Shown piece after piece: positions 16,857-26,245 of a DNA stretch of 64,000 bases. The notes beneath the pieces were generated by a model, which ran no database searches, was not told the DNA's origin, and saw only the letters and a list, made by a program, of their open reading frames with translations. Position 1 is the first letter of the stretch. Each line of letters starts with the position of its first letter. The stretch comes from Clostridia bacterium (GTDB taxonomy: Bacteria > Bacillota > Clostridia > Christensenellales > Pumilibacteraceae). The stretch is from NCBI GenBank assembly GCA_900767465.1, contig CAAGAW010000029.1, positions 28,275 to 92,274 on the forward strand. Reading direction: 5' to 3'. A program made the position numbers and the translations under genes.

Positions 16857-19800
16857 ATGAAAAAGTTTGCAAAAACGCTCGTATTTATCGTTCTTTGCGT
16901 GTGTATCGCGTTTACGATAGCGGCGTGCGGCAACAAGGGCGGAAACGCCGACTTTTCGTACGCCGAGGAGTATGAAACCAACGGTATCACTCTCGGCAGG
17001 TACGAAGAACTCGATCTTCTGCCCGTCGAAGGCGGAGCGGAGGGGATCACGATTACTTCCGCCGATCCCTCGATCGTCAGCGTAATCGGCAACCGCCTTA
17101 TCGCCGAGAGCGAAGGTCAGACCACGATCACGGCGACGCGCAAAAAGAGCAAAAAAACGCTCACCGTCCGCGTGTACGACGACGGAGCGAAACTCAGCAT
17201 CGGAGCCGATAACGATATCGCGTATATAGGCAGCGCGACCGATCTCGGATTCCACGTCGTATTCAACAAAAAGGACTACGCTTACGGCGCTACTTACAAG
17301 CTTACCATACCCGCCGAGTACGCGAGTATCGCGGAGGTAAGAGACGGCAAAATTTACGGCAAAGCGGAAGGCACGATCAAAGTAAAAGCGTCCATCGAAA
17401 ACTACAAGGGCGTGGACGTAATCAGAGGCGAATTTACCGTTCGCGTATGCCCCGCTTCGTTCGTGGACGTCAAATCGGCCGAACTTTCCGTTTACAACGC
17501 GAAAGATTCCAAACTCGCCAAGGCGAAAATCGAGCCGACCGTTCACTACAACGCGGCAAAAATAGCCGACGCGGCTGTCGTTTACGAAGTGACCGACGGC
17601 GCGGACAAAATCGAAATCGACGACGAGGGTAATATCGTCGGCAAAGCCGAAGGCGTCGCAACCGTCAAGGTCAAGTACGGCGCGGACGAAACGGTATTTA
17701 CCGAAGTAACCGTAACCGTCAAACCCAACTATATCGGAACGTCTTTCTTTGCGTCCGGCGTGGGTGACGAAATCAAGCAGTCCTACAAGCCGTACGAAGG
17801 CGAGGCGGAAATCGGCGGCAGAAAAGAGGGTATTTTCGAGTACACCCAAGGCGACGGAGCCGCCTGGGACAGCAGAATGTCTTACGCCGAAGCGGGCGAT
17901 TCCATCGTAAACAACGCGCGCAAAGGCTATAAGTACTTCGGTTACGACCTCTACCTCGGCGGTTCGCAGATTTATATCGGACTCGACCACGCGGATTGCC
18001 AGTGGTTCGGCGCGGGCGCGTACCTTCGCACCGACTACATGCAGGTAGTCGATTGCGAAACCGGAGCGATCACCAACCGCCTCGAACGCAACAAATGGAT
18101 CAAAATCGTATACAACCTCGACTATTATCTTAACGATTCGTCGTACGTGGCGTTTGCCGAAACCGGCTTCTTCTACACTCAGTCCGGAACTCCCGGCTCG
18201 CACTCGTATATCGACAACGTACGCTGGTATCTCGACGACGAGTACTACGATCACGACGCGGAGGAAAACGTCAAGTATACGCTCAACGACGACGGCACGA
18301 TCTCGGCGACCAACAACGAGTGGACATTCGACGACACCGTAAACGTTTATAACGGCGAATACGTGGAAACCGAATCGACCTACGCACCCGCGGAAGGCGA
18401 AATCGGCGGCGTTTCGGGCGCGTGGAAGTATGCTCCCGTCACCGTAACCCGTCCGGACAAAAACGATCCGTCCAAGACCAAAACCGTTTTCGGCAGTTGG
18501 GAAAACCAACTCAAACTCGTCTCGGCAACCGCTTATAAAAACGGCTCCACCGGCGATAACGGCTACAACGTAAACGGTATGCGCAACCTTACCGAAGGTA
18601 TCGCAAAGAAAGTCGGCGCACCCGTCAACGACAGCGTCGAATCCAAGTATAAGTTCGTCACTTTCGACCTTTACGTCGAAAACGGCGATTCGTTCAACCT
18701 CAACCTCAACCACGTAAATATCGGCGGTAGAATCTACCTCGGTACCACTATGGCGGAAGAGGGATACGTAGACGGCGGAACCGACCTCAGCACCAAATCA
18801 TCGTACCTTCGTGCGTGGAAGAAGGGCAGCGACAAACTCGCGTACTATATCGAAAAAGGCAACTGGTACACCGTTTGCCTCGCGTACTTCGATAACTACG
18901 ACGCGTCCGCATGGTCGTGCAATATCCTGTTCTCCGGCGACGGCGGCAACGTTTACTACATCAACGACGTCAAGTTCCATAAGTCTATGGACGGAGTCGC
19001 TCCCGCCGAGTACGCGGGACTTAAACCCGTTTCCGGTCTTTCCATGCTTGACAATACCAAGGCAAACGGTCAGACCCTCAGTTGGGTTTACGCCGACGAA
19101 GTAGCCGAAAAGGGCGAAGAGTTCGCGGGCGCGCTCAAATTCAAGACTAATTATGCGGGGACCGACGCTTGGAGCAACTCGCGTCTCGGCTTCGACGGCA
19201 TTGCGGTAAATTCCTCTTTCTTCAAGGACGGAATGAAGTACATTGTCACCGACGTTTACTTCGACGAGAACGTTGAAAGCCTCCGCGCGTTAACCTGGGT
19301 AACCCACGGTTCACTCGGCTTGTCCGGTAAGAAATACACCGGCAGCATTAAACTCGGCGAGACTACCGAAATGTACCTCTACGAAAACGGCGCGAGAGTA
19401 AAAGGCAACGTCGAGGCGAACAAGTGGTACAAACTCGTTATGCCCGTAGATTATCCCGCGCAACAGCAGTGGGCTGTCGCTTCGGTCGAAATCAAGGCAA
19501 AAGACGCGTCCGTCGCGGCTTACGCTTACTTCAATAACATAACCTACACCAAGGATATTCCTTACGAGTGCAAGGACGTCGTCATCGCCGACAAACCCGC
19601 TTCGATCGCGTGGAAGGATATGGCGGGCGACAACACCGCGGAAACCAAAACTTACGACCTGTCGTACATCGCAACGCCCGGTCTCGAAGTAACGTGGAGA
19701 TCCTCGGACGAAGACGTCGCAACCGTATCCGGCGGCACGATTACCTTCAAACGCGGTCAGTGGGGCAAAGCCGTAACGATTACCGCTTCGGCAGTCGTTT

Positions 19801-21158
19801 CCGAAGACGTCACCATCACCGACTCGTTCACCGTAACGCTCACCAACAACGTCACCGAGTTCGCGCCGAGCAGTTCTATGACTCTTGCTTACGGCAACGG
19901 CGACGAGGCAGATACGATTTTCGCTTCCACCTCGGCAACCAACGCCGCGTGGAACAATACGTTCGCATTCACCGCTATCGTAAACGGCGACAAACCGATT
20001 GCCGCGTACAGAGGATCCGGCAATAAGTTTGCGGTTATGGACGTCAAGTTCGATTCCAACGTTAAACAGTTCCTTATCACGATGTGGCTTAATACCGGAT
20101 CGTCGGCGACATATCAGAAGTACGTTAATATCGGCTCCGCAGTCGACAACGACACGTATTTCTACGACGCTAACGGAGCAAGAGTAAAGGGCAATATCGA
20201 GGCGGATACTTGGTACAAACTTTATATCCCGACCGATTACACGAATTACAACGGAAACTGGGCGCAGGCTTACCTCGGAATGAACGCCAAGACCGAAGCG
20301 AAGGCAGAGATTCAGATCAAAAACCTTACTTACGTCAAGGCAATCGAGGGAATGCACGACCTTAAAATTACCGGAGTTCCGAGCGGCGACGTTCAACTCG
20401 AAACCACGCAAGAGGTTCAACTCGGCGTAGAAACCGACGTTGAAGTTGTCTGGACTTCCGGCAACAAGGAGGTCGCAGAAGTTGATCAGACCGGTAAGGT
20501 TACGTTCAAAAAGTCCGGAACGGTAGATATAACCGTAGCGCCGACCGACTCGTCTTATGCAAGTCTTGCTAAGTCCGTTTCGATTTCGATTATTTCCGAA
20601 TATGACGAACCGACCGGTTGGAAACCGAAAGGAGCAAATTCAACGTATACGTCTACCGTATGGAAAGGTGAAGGCACAACATATCCGAAGACGTACAAAT
20701 TCACCAGAAATACCGATGGCGCAGATTGGCAAAAGTATTTAATGCTTGCAAGTTATCATGATGATTCATTAAAAGATCCGCTTGGTAAAAAGTATATTAC
20801 CGCTCAGTTTATGTTTACCGATAATGTTAAAACCGTTGCTATTTGTTCTAAATTAAGAACTACCGGTGGTAACGACAAATCTAACTATTGGGAGCAATAT
20901 GCCATAGGTGAAATTCCGTCAAATACAAAGAATGTACGGTTCTACAATGAGGACGGAAGTTTGGTAACGGAAGCGTTGGCGAAGAACGTTTGGTATAAAG
21001 TGGTTCTCCCCCTTGCAGAAAGCAATGCGAGCGGCAACGGTGCATGGGGAACGTTCTACGTTGAATTAGGAGCAAACGATTCTGCTGCGGTAACGGAGGT
21101 CTATTTTAAGGACTACGCTTACGGCGACACGATTCCCGCGGGCTGGATCAACGAGTAA
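16857..21158 (+). CDS. Giant Ig-like (Big_2) lipoprotein with a triplicated ~260-residue module
   Basis: A 1433-residue surface lipoprotein (lipobox TIAAC, C24). Residues ~40-290 hold about three Big_2/Ig-like units (ITITSADPSIVSVIGNRL; KIEIDDEGNIVGKAEGVATV). About 295-720 are two jelly-roll-like segments resembling carbohydrate-binding modules. The C-terminal half carries three copies of a module spaced 260 residues apart, marked by YENGARVKGNVEANKWYKL (~842), YDANGARVKGNIEADTWYKL (~1101) and YNEDGSLVTEALAKNVWYKV (~1361), with Ig-like units between them. It lies 18 bases behind the beta-helix gene. Likely a glycan-binding surface protein. The third module is visibly richer in A+T (about 20560-21060), suggesting later acquisition. 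Confidence 0.8.
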   Translation: MKKFAKTLVFIVLCVCIAFTIAACGNKGGNADFSYAEEYETNGITLGRYEELDLLPVEGGAEGITITSADPSIVSVIGNRLIAESEGQTTITATRKKSKKTLTVRVYDDGAKLSIGADNDIAYIGSATDLGFHVVFNKKDYAYGATYKLTIPAEYASIAEVRDGKIYGKAEGTIKVKASIENYKGVDVIRGEFTVRVCPASFVDVKSAELSVYNAKDSKLAKAKIEPTVHYNAAKIADAAVVYEVTDGADKIEIDDEGNIVGKAEGVATVKVKYGADETVFTEVTVTVKPNYIGTSFFASGVGDEIKQSYKPYEGEAEIGGRKEGIFEYTQGDGAAWDSRMSYAEAGDSIVNNARKGYKYFGYDLYLGGSQIYIGLDHADCQWFGAGAYLRTDYMQVVDCETGAITNRLERNKWIKIVYNLDYYLNDSSYVAFAETGFFYTQSGTPGSHSYIDNVRWYLDDEYYDHDAEENVKYTLNDDGTISATNNEWTFDDTVNVYNGEYVETESTYAPAEGEIGGVSGAWKYAPVTVTRPDKNDPSKTKTVFGSWENQLKLVSATAYKNGSTGDNGYNVNGMRNLTEGIAKKVGAPVNDSVESKYKFVTFDLYVENGDSFNLNLNHVNIGGRIYLGTTMAEEGYVDGGTDLSTKSSYLRAWKKGSDKLAYYIEKGNWYTVCLAYFDNYDASAWSCNILFSGDGGNVYYINDVKFHKSMDGVAPAEYAGLKPVSGLSMLDNTKANGQTLSWVYADEVAEKGEEFAGALKFKTNYAGTDAWSNSRLGFDGIAVNSSFFKDGMKYIVTDVYFDENVESLRALTWVTHGSLGLSGKKYTGSIKLGETTEMYLYENGARVKGNVEANKWYKLVMPVDYPAQQQWAVASVEIKAKDASVAAYAYFNNITYTKDIPYECKDVVIADKPASIAWKDMAGDNTAETKTYDLSYIATPGLEVTWRSSDEDVATVSGGTITFKRGQWGKAVTITASAVVSEDVTITDSFTVTLTNNVTEFAPSSSMTLAYGNGDEADTIFASTSATNAAWNNTFAFTAIVNGDKPIAAYRGSGNKFAVMDVKFDSNVKQFLITMWLNTGSSATYQKYVNIGSAVDNDTYFYDANGARVKGNIEADTWYKLYIPTDYTNYNGNWAQAYLGMNAKTEAKAEIQIKNLTYVKAIEGMHDLKITGVPSGDVQLETTQEVQLGVETDVEVVWTSGNKEVAEVDQTGKVTFKKSGTVDITVAPTDSSYASLAKSVSISIISEYDEPTGWKPKGANSTYTSTVWKGEGTTYPKTYKFTRNTDGADWQKYLMLASYHDDSLKDPLGKKYITAQFMFTDNVKTVAICSKLRTTGGNDKSNYWEQYAIGEIPSNTKNVRFYNEDGSLVTEALAKNVWYKVVLPLAESNASGNGAWGTFYVELGANDSAAVTEVYFKDYAYGDTIPAGWINE

Positions 21159-21186
21159 CAATTAAAAACAGGTTCGTCGAACCTTA

Positions 21187-21238
21187 AATTCGGTAGGGAA
21201 AAGGCGGTCGGTTTATCCGATCGCCTTGCTCCCGAATT
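21187..21238 (+). terminator. Large nested hairpin after the transport operon
   Basis: Inner arms AAGGCGGTCGG (21201-21211) and CCGATCGCCTT (21217-21227); outer arms AATTCGG...AGGG and CTCCCGAATT. A smaller perfect palindrome AGGTTCG-T-CGAACCT lies just before. There is no long T tract. Confidence 0.7.
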
Positions 21239-21299
21239 ACACCCCCAAAAATATTCAGTACAACAACGATTTTTATCCTTACACAACAAAGCCGTACAC

Positions 21300-21620
21300 G
21301 ATTGTCATTTCGAGCGTGCGCGACGGTTTATAAGGAGCAACATTATTAAACCAACCGGACACGTTGTCATTTCGAGCGAAGTCGAGAAATCCCCCGCAAT
21401 AGAAACGAAAACAATCGTACACGACTACCCCAAAGCAAATGCCCGCGCAGGCTCTGCGCCCCGCGGTGGCTTACCGCCGAGAAATCCCCTACGGCAGAAA
21501 CGAAAACAATCGTACACGCATACCCCAATACTTGCCCGCGCAGGCTCTGCGCCCCGCGGTGGCTCACCGCCGTACACGACTACCCAAAAACACCTGCCTT
21601 GCGGAGGTTCACCGCGCTTA
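21300..21620. repeat. REP-like repeat cluster R3
   Basis: Several degenerate copies of a unit containing TTGTCATTTCGAGCG, GAGAAATCCCC and AACAATCGTACACG, with two near-identical blocks, GCCCGCGCAGGCTCTGCGCC at about 21440 and 21535, each followed by CCGCGGTGGC. Translated, such repeats give the spurious CHFERSRE-type peptides known from many genomes. No gene is present. Confidence 0.7.
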
Positions 21621-21626
21621 CTTACT

Positions 21627-24272
21627 ATGGACAGAGAAATATTACAAACTTCAAGATCAATAATTCCCGAAGGCGTCGTACTGCTTGAAAACGACGGCTC
21701 GTTGCCGCTCAAAAAAACGGACAGAGTTGCGATTTTCGGTCGCGCACAATTCGAGTACGTGAAAAGCGGTTCCGGATCGGCGGGCAGAGTAGTCAGCGGC
21801 GAAGTCACGCAGTTCTACGACGAACTCAAAAAAGTAACGAGCGTAGACGAAACGGTCTCGGCGTTCTACCGCGACCATATCGCGACTCACCCGTACGACT
21901 ACGGCGACGGCTGGACGTTCGCGCCATGTCAGCACCACCCGTTCGTGACCGACGAATTCGTTTCGTCCGCGGCAACGCGCAACGACAAAGCGATTTTCGT
22001 AATCGGCAGGGTATGCGGCGAAAGCGGCGACTTTTTGCCCGATCGCGGCAGCTGGTATCTGTCCGAAGCGGAAGAACAAACGCTGAAAACGCTCGCAAAA
22101 TTCTTTATGCACGTAATAGTCCTTATCAACAGCGGCAACCTTATCAACTGCGGGTTTATCGCGCGCTACGAAATCGGTACGGTTGCGTTCGTGTGGCAGG
22201 GCGGAGAACAGGGCGCGGCGGGAACGGCAGACGCGCTTTGCGGACTTGTTCCGCCGAGCGGCAGACTCGCCGACACGATAGCCGAAAACGCCGGCGATTA
22301 TCCGGCTTCGGGCAACTTCGGCGGCAAGAACGAAAATATTCACGTCGAAGATATTTACGTCGGTTACCGCTACTTCGAGACCTTTGCGCCCGAAAAAGTA
22401 CTTTATCCGTTCGGTTACGGGTTAGGGTACACCGACTTTACGATCGAAACGCTGTCGGCTGGAAAAACTGACTTTACCGTGTCGCTTTCCGTCCGCGTTA
22501 CAAACGTCGGCAAAGCAAACGGCAAAGAGGTCGTCGAAGTTTATCTCGGCGCGCCGTGCGGCAAACTCGGTCGCCCCGTCAAAGAACTTGCGGCGTACAA
22601 AAAAACGAAAATGCTCGCCCCGTCCGAGTCCGAAACGCTCGATATCGCGTTCGATATACGCGACCTCGCGGCGTACGACGACGGCGGCTATACGGGCAAC
22701 GCGTATTGCTTCGTTCTCGAAAACGGAACCTATCGCGTATTCGTCGGAAAGAACGTCCGCGACTGTAACGTAGAATTTTCTTTCGGTTTTGACGAGACGA
22801 TCGTTACCGAATCCCTCGAATCCGCGCTCGCTCCGACCAAGCCTTTCGAGCGGATAGTAAACCGCGACGGCAAAATGGCTTTCGAGGCGGTTCCGCTCAA
22901 AAACTACGATACGTACAGCCGAATTTGCGACCGAATCCCGAAGCCGATCGAAAAGATTTCGTCAAACTCTCACACGATTACGCTTGCCGAGGTCGACGAA
23001 GGGTGTTATAATTTAGACGAGTTCATAGCACAATTTAATGCCGAAGAGTTAGCGACGCTTGTTCGGGGAGAGGGAATGGGGTCGGACAAATCCAAAGCCG
23101 CGGGATCGGCGAGCGTTTTCGGCGGAATCACCGCGCCGTTTATCAAAGCGGGCGTTCCGGTTATGACGACTTGCGACGGTCCGAGCGGGCTGAGAATGGA
23201 AGGTTACAAAGTCTGTACGTCCGTTCCGTCCGGCGCGATTCTCGCCTGTTCGTTTGCACCCGAACTTGCCGAGCGCACGTTCGAGCTTGTTGCGGAGGAA
23301 ATGCGCCGATACGAAGTCGACATTCTGCTTGCGCCTTCGATGAACCTTCACCGTCACCCGCTTGCCGGCAGAAGTTTCGAGTATTATTCGGAAGATCCGC
23401 TCGTAACGGCAAAAACGGCGGCGGCGTTCGTTCGCGGAATCTACCGCGGCGGCGCGGACTGCACGCTCAAACATTTCGCGGTAAATTCACAGGAAACGAT
23501 GCGCGGCAGCGAGGACGAAATTCTCAGCGAGCGCGCTCTTCGCGAACTTTATCTAAAACCGTTTGAAAAGGTGGTAAAAGAGGGCATAGTAAGATATATA
23601 ATGACTTCTTATAACGCGATCAACGGCTATTACAACTGCTCGAATTACGACCTCACGACGACGATTCTTCGCGGCGAATGGGGGTACGAAGGCGCGGTTA
23701 TGACCGACTGGTGGGCAAATCCGAAAGACGCGATCACGGGCGAGCGGTCGAGATACACGCTTGCCGAAATGGTACGCGCCCAAAACGACCTGTTTATGGT
23801 CGTGCCGGACGCGGCGGCGTATCGCGACAATATCGTCGCGCGTATAAACGACGGAACGCTCACGCTCGGCGAACTGCAACGCTGCGCGCGCAACATCTTC
23901 CACGTTATTCTCGCCTCGAACCGTATGAAAAACCGCGATTACGGCTACAAGCCCGAGGCGATTCCGGACGAACTGTTATACGAAGGCGACTACGAAGACA
24001 AGGATTTCGACGTTCCTCTTCCGTCGGACGGCGACTATTGCGCCGTGATAAAGTATCGCGCGGACGGCGACGAGCTTACGCAGTATCAACTCACCGTGCG
24101 TATCAACGAACTTCTGGGCGTTATCCCGGTAGTTACCGGTACGGGCAAGGAAGAAGGCACGGCAAAATTCACCGTTACGTGTCCAGCGAATCCGAAAATC
24201 AGATTCGAAGGCACGCCGAAGGTTTCGCACCTCGAAATTTACTCGATTAAAGGACTCCGCTATGAAAAATAA
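21627..24272 (+). CDS. Family GH3 glycosidase with permuted domain order
   Basis: An 881-residue beta-glycosidase of family GH3 whose halves are swapped. Residues ~10-240 are the GH3 C-terminal alpha/beta domain (PEGVVLLENDGSLPL, AIFGR, then VWQGGEQGAAGTADALCG); ~255-345 a fibronectin-like domain (VTNVGKANGKEVVEVYLG); ~470-800 the catalytic TIM barrel (CDGPSGLRM, LAPSMNLHRHPLAGRSFEYY, LKHFAVNSQE). The nucleophile is D694 in GAVMTDWWA. The same inverted order is known from rumen enzymes such as those of Butyrivibrio fibrisolvens and Ruminococcus albus. No signal peptide is seen, so it is cytoplasmic. The only upstream Shine-Dalgarno-like bases, GGAGG, lie 18 bases before the ATG inside repeat R3, so the start is somewhat uncertain. 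Confidence 0.9.
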   Translation: MDREILQTSRSIIPEGVVLLENDGSLPLKKTDRVAIFGRAQFEYVKSGSGSAGRVVSGEVTQFYDELKKVTSVDETVSAFYRDHIATHPYDYGDGWTFAPCQHHPFVTDEFVSSAATRNDKAIFVIGRVCGESGDFLPDRGSWYLSEAEEQTLKTLAKFFMHVIVLINSGNLINCGFIARYEIGTVAFVWQGGEQGAAGTADALCGLVPPSGRLADTIAENAGDYPASGNFGGKNENIHVEDIYVGYRYFETFAPEKVLYPFGYGLGYTDFTIETLSAGKTDFTVSLSVRVTNVGKANGKEVVEVYLGAPCGKLGRPVKELAAYKKTKMLAPSESETLDIAFDIRDLAAYDDGGYTGNAYCFVLENGTYRVFVGKNVRDCNVEFSFGFDETIVTESLESALAPTKPFERIVNRDGKMAFEAVPLKNYDTYSRICDRIPKPIEKISSNSHTITLAEVDEGCYNLDEFIAQFNAEELATLVRGEGMGSDKSKAAGSASVFGGITAPFIKAGVPVMTTCDGPSGLRMEGYKVCTSVPSGAILACSFAPELAERTFELVAEEMRRYEVDILLAPSMNLHRHPLAGRSFEYYSEDPLVTAKTAAAFVRGIYRGGADCTLKHFAVNSQETMRGSEDEILSERALRELYLKPFEKVVKEGIVRYIMTSYNAINGYYNCSNYDLTTTILRGEWGYEGAVMTDWWANPKDAITGERSRYTLAEMVRAQNDLFMVVPDAAAYRDNIVARINDGTLTLGELQRCARNIFHVILASNRMKNRDYGYKPEAIPDELLYEGDYEDKDFDVPLPSDGDYCAVIKYRADGDELTQYQLTVRINELLGVIPVVTGTGKEEGTAKFTVTCPANPKIRFEGTPKVSHLEIYSIKGLRYEK

Positions 24273-26229
24273 AGACATAAAGTCAAGTCAGAATAAATAC
24301 AAAATCAACCCGATAATTCACGGCTGGATAGACGACGTCGATCTCGTTCTCGACGCGGTCGAGGACTTCGGATTCGGCGGAGTGGTAACTAACGTTCCGG
24401 GCAAAGACGGCTTTACGTCCAACCCCGACAACGTAAAAAAGCTTTCCGTCGTAACCGAAAAACTTCGCGAGCGCGGACTCGAATACTGGATTTACGACGA
24501 GGTCGGCTATCCGTCCGGACAAGCCAACGGACTCACGCTTGCAGGTCACCCCGAACTAAAAGCGAAGGGAATGTATATGCGCAAATTCGAGGCGTTCCTT
24601 ACCCCCGAAAAATTCGATTATTCGGCGGACGAAACCTCGGACGGAATCGTTTACGCCGTAAAATACGAAATGGACCTTACGGACAACGTCGAGGCAAAAA
24701 TTCTGTTTGATACGGCAACGCCGATCGAGTTTGACGGCAAAACAGTAAAAATCGACCTTAACGCCGGCGAAATAGCGTACGTTTTTATCGTTCGCGACGG
24801 CTACGAAGGCACGCACTCGGTGCATAACGTTTCCAGCCGCAAGAAGTATATCAACATTCTCAGCGAGGAAGCGGTCGACAGATTCTTAAAAGTCGCTTAC
24901 GACCCGATTTACGAGGGCGATAAGAACATATACGGCGGGAGCAGAGCGGTGTTCACCGACGAACCCAGCCTCATGACCGCGCTTGCCCGACAGTACGAAA
25001 CGTTCAATTACGCGCTTATCCCGTACGAAAAAACGCTTTTCGACAAGTTTACCGAGCGTTACGGATTCGACCCGAAACCGCTTTTGCCGCTTCTTTACGA
25101 GGATACGGATTCCCGCAGTTTCGACATTCGTCAGAAGTTCTACGAACTTATCGGCGATACGGTCGCTTCGACATACAGCGGCAAAATCAATGAGTATTGC
25201 CTCGCGCACGGCACGTTGTTCTCCGGGCATTACCTCGCCGAAGAAAACGTGTACGAACACGTAATGGACTACGGCAACTACGTTTCCGTCCTCGAAAAAA
25301 CGGGTTACCCGGGTATGGATATTCTGCAGGTAACACCCGAAGATTTCTTCTTCACCGCCCCGAAGTTCTTGCAGATGATCGCCCGAAAAAAGGGCACGGA
25401 CGGGTATATGGTGGAACTTTGTCCGTTCTTCAACGCGGATGTTTTCTACCGCAACCCGTTTGAAAACGCCGTCGGAAGTCTCGGTATTCTTATCAGTTAC
25501 GGTGCGCGTAAAATTCATACTTATTACTCGCCCAGACTGTCCGAATATTCGCCAGAGTTATCGAATTACGGCGGCAGCACAAACCGCGAACAGTCGCGCT
25601 ACCTTAATTCGTACGTTTCGGGATTATGCGCCGCGCTCGAAAACCGCAAAGCGAAATTCGACACGTTCGTATATTACGCGATCGAGGACGTTCAGGCAAA
25701 ATTCGTTCCGACAAACAGCGGGAGATACGAGCGCGACTCGGTTCTCACCGCATACGACCGTTCGCTCCGTTCGCTTTGCGACGCGCTCACACGCGGCGCG
25801 GAGTTCGGTATTGCGGACGCCCGCGATATTCTCGGCGGAATAAAAGGCAAAATTATCGTTCCCGAAATAAACTATATCCGCGCGGACGTCGCCGAAAAAT
25901 TAAAAGATTACGACGTTACGTTTATCGGCGCATACCCCGCGCTTCTCGGCACCGGCGAAAAGGTAAACTTCGGTAAAGTAAAAACTCTCGCCGAAGTCGT
26001 TACGGAACTTTGCGCGGGCGGCGGCGATCTCGATATGCCGGACGGCTGTTTGCGCCAAACCTACGAAGGTGCGGTTGCCGTTTATAACAACAATCGCGAA
26101 ACCGTTCGCGTAACCGCACTTAAACCCGCGGTTGTATTCGATCCCGATAACGGAACCGAAACCGCCGTCGGCGCGGGCGAAAAGATCGCCGTCAGGTCGT
26201 ATCGCGCCGTAATCGTTTACGAAGATTAA
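24262..26229 (+). CDS. TIM-barrel glycoside hydrolase-like protein (possibly GH106-related)
   Basis: A 655-residue cytoplasmic protein overlapping the GH3 gene by 11 bases. The N-terminal barrel strands read GFGGVVTNVPG and YWIYDEVGYPSGQANGLTL, typical of the PF17132/GH106-like rhamnosidase superfamily; later AVFTDEPSLM, FSGHYLAEENVYEHVMDYGN and the TYYSP segment fit the same barrel. D/E residues in IYDEVGYPSG and FTDEPS are candidate catalytic or metal-binding sites. The C-terminus is a small beta-domain (GAVAVYNNNRETVRV). The neighbouring L-rhamnose mutarotase supports action on rhamnosides, but I cannot confirm a CAZy family by eye. Confidence 0.65.
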   Translation: MKNKDIKSSQNKYKINPIIHGWIDDVDLVLDAVEDFGFGGVVTNVPGKDGFTSNPDNVKKLSVVTEKLRERGLEYWIYDEVGYPSGQANGLTLAGHPELKAKGMYMRKFEAFLTPEKFDYSADETSDGIVYAVKYEMDLTDNVEAKILFDTATPIEFDGKTVKIDLNAGEIAYVFIVRDGYEGTHSVHNVSSRKKYINILSEEAVDRFLKVAYDPIYEGDKNIYGGSRAVFTDEPSLMTALARQYETFNYALIPYEKTLFDKFTERYGFDPKPLLPLLYEDTDSRSFDIRQKFYELIGDTVASTYSGKINEYCLAHGTLFSGHYLAEENVYEHVMDYGNYVSVLEKTGYPGMDILQVTPEDFFFTAPKFLQMIARKKGTDGYMVELCPFFNADVFYRNPFENAVGSLGILISYGARKIHTYYSPRLSEYSPELSNYGGSTNREQSRYLNSYVSGLCAALENRKAKFDTFVYYAIEDVQAKFVPTNSGRYERDSVLTAYDRSLRSLCDALTRGAEFGIADARDILGGIKGKIIVPEINYIRADVAEKLKDYDVTFIGAYPALLGTGEKVNFGKVKTLAEVVTELCAGGGDLDMPDGCLRQTYEGAVAVYNNNRETVRVTALKPAVVFDPDNGTETAVGAGEKIAVRSYRAVIVYED

Positions 26230-26245
26230 AAAACGGAGGCGGAAA

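Noticed and set aside
14961..18713. Long minus-strand ORFs of 508 and 623 codons
   Set aside because: Shadows of the beta-helix and Ig-like genes; Val/Arg-rich, no ribosome sites, no family features.
21300..21620. CRISPR array
   Set aside because: Repeat units are irregular in length, degenerate and lack constant spacers; no cas gene is nearby.
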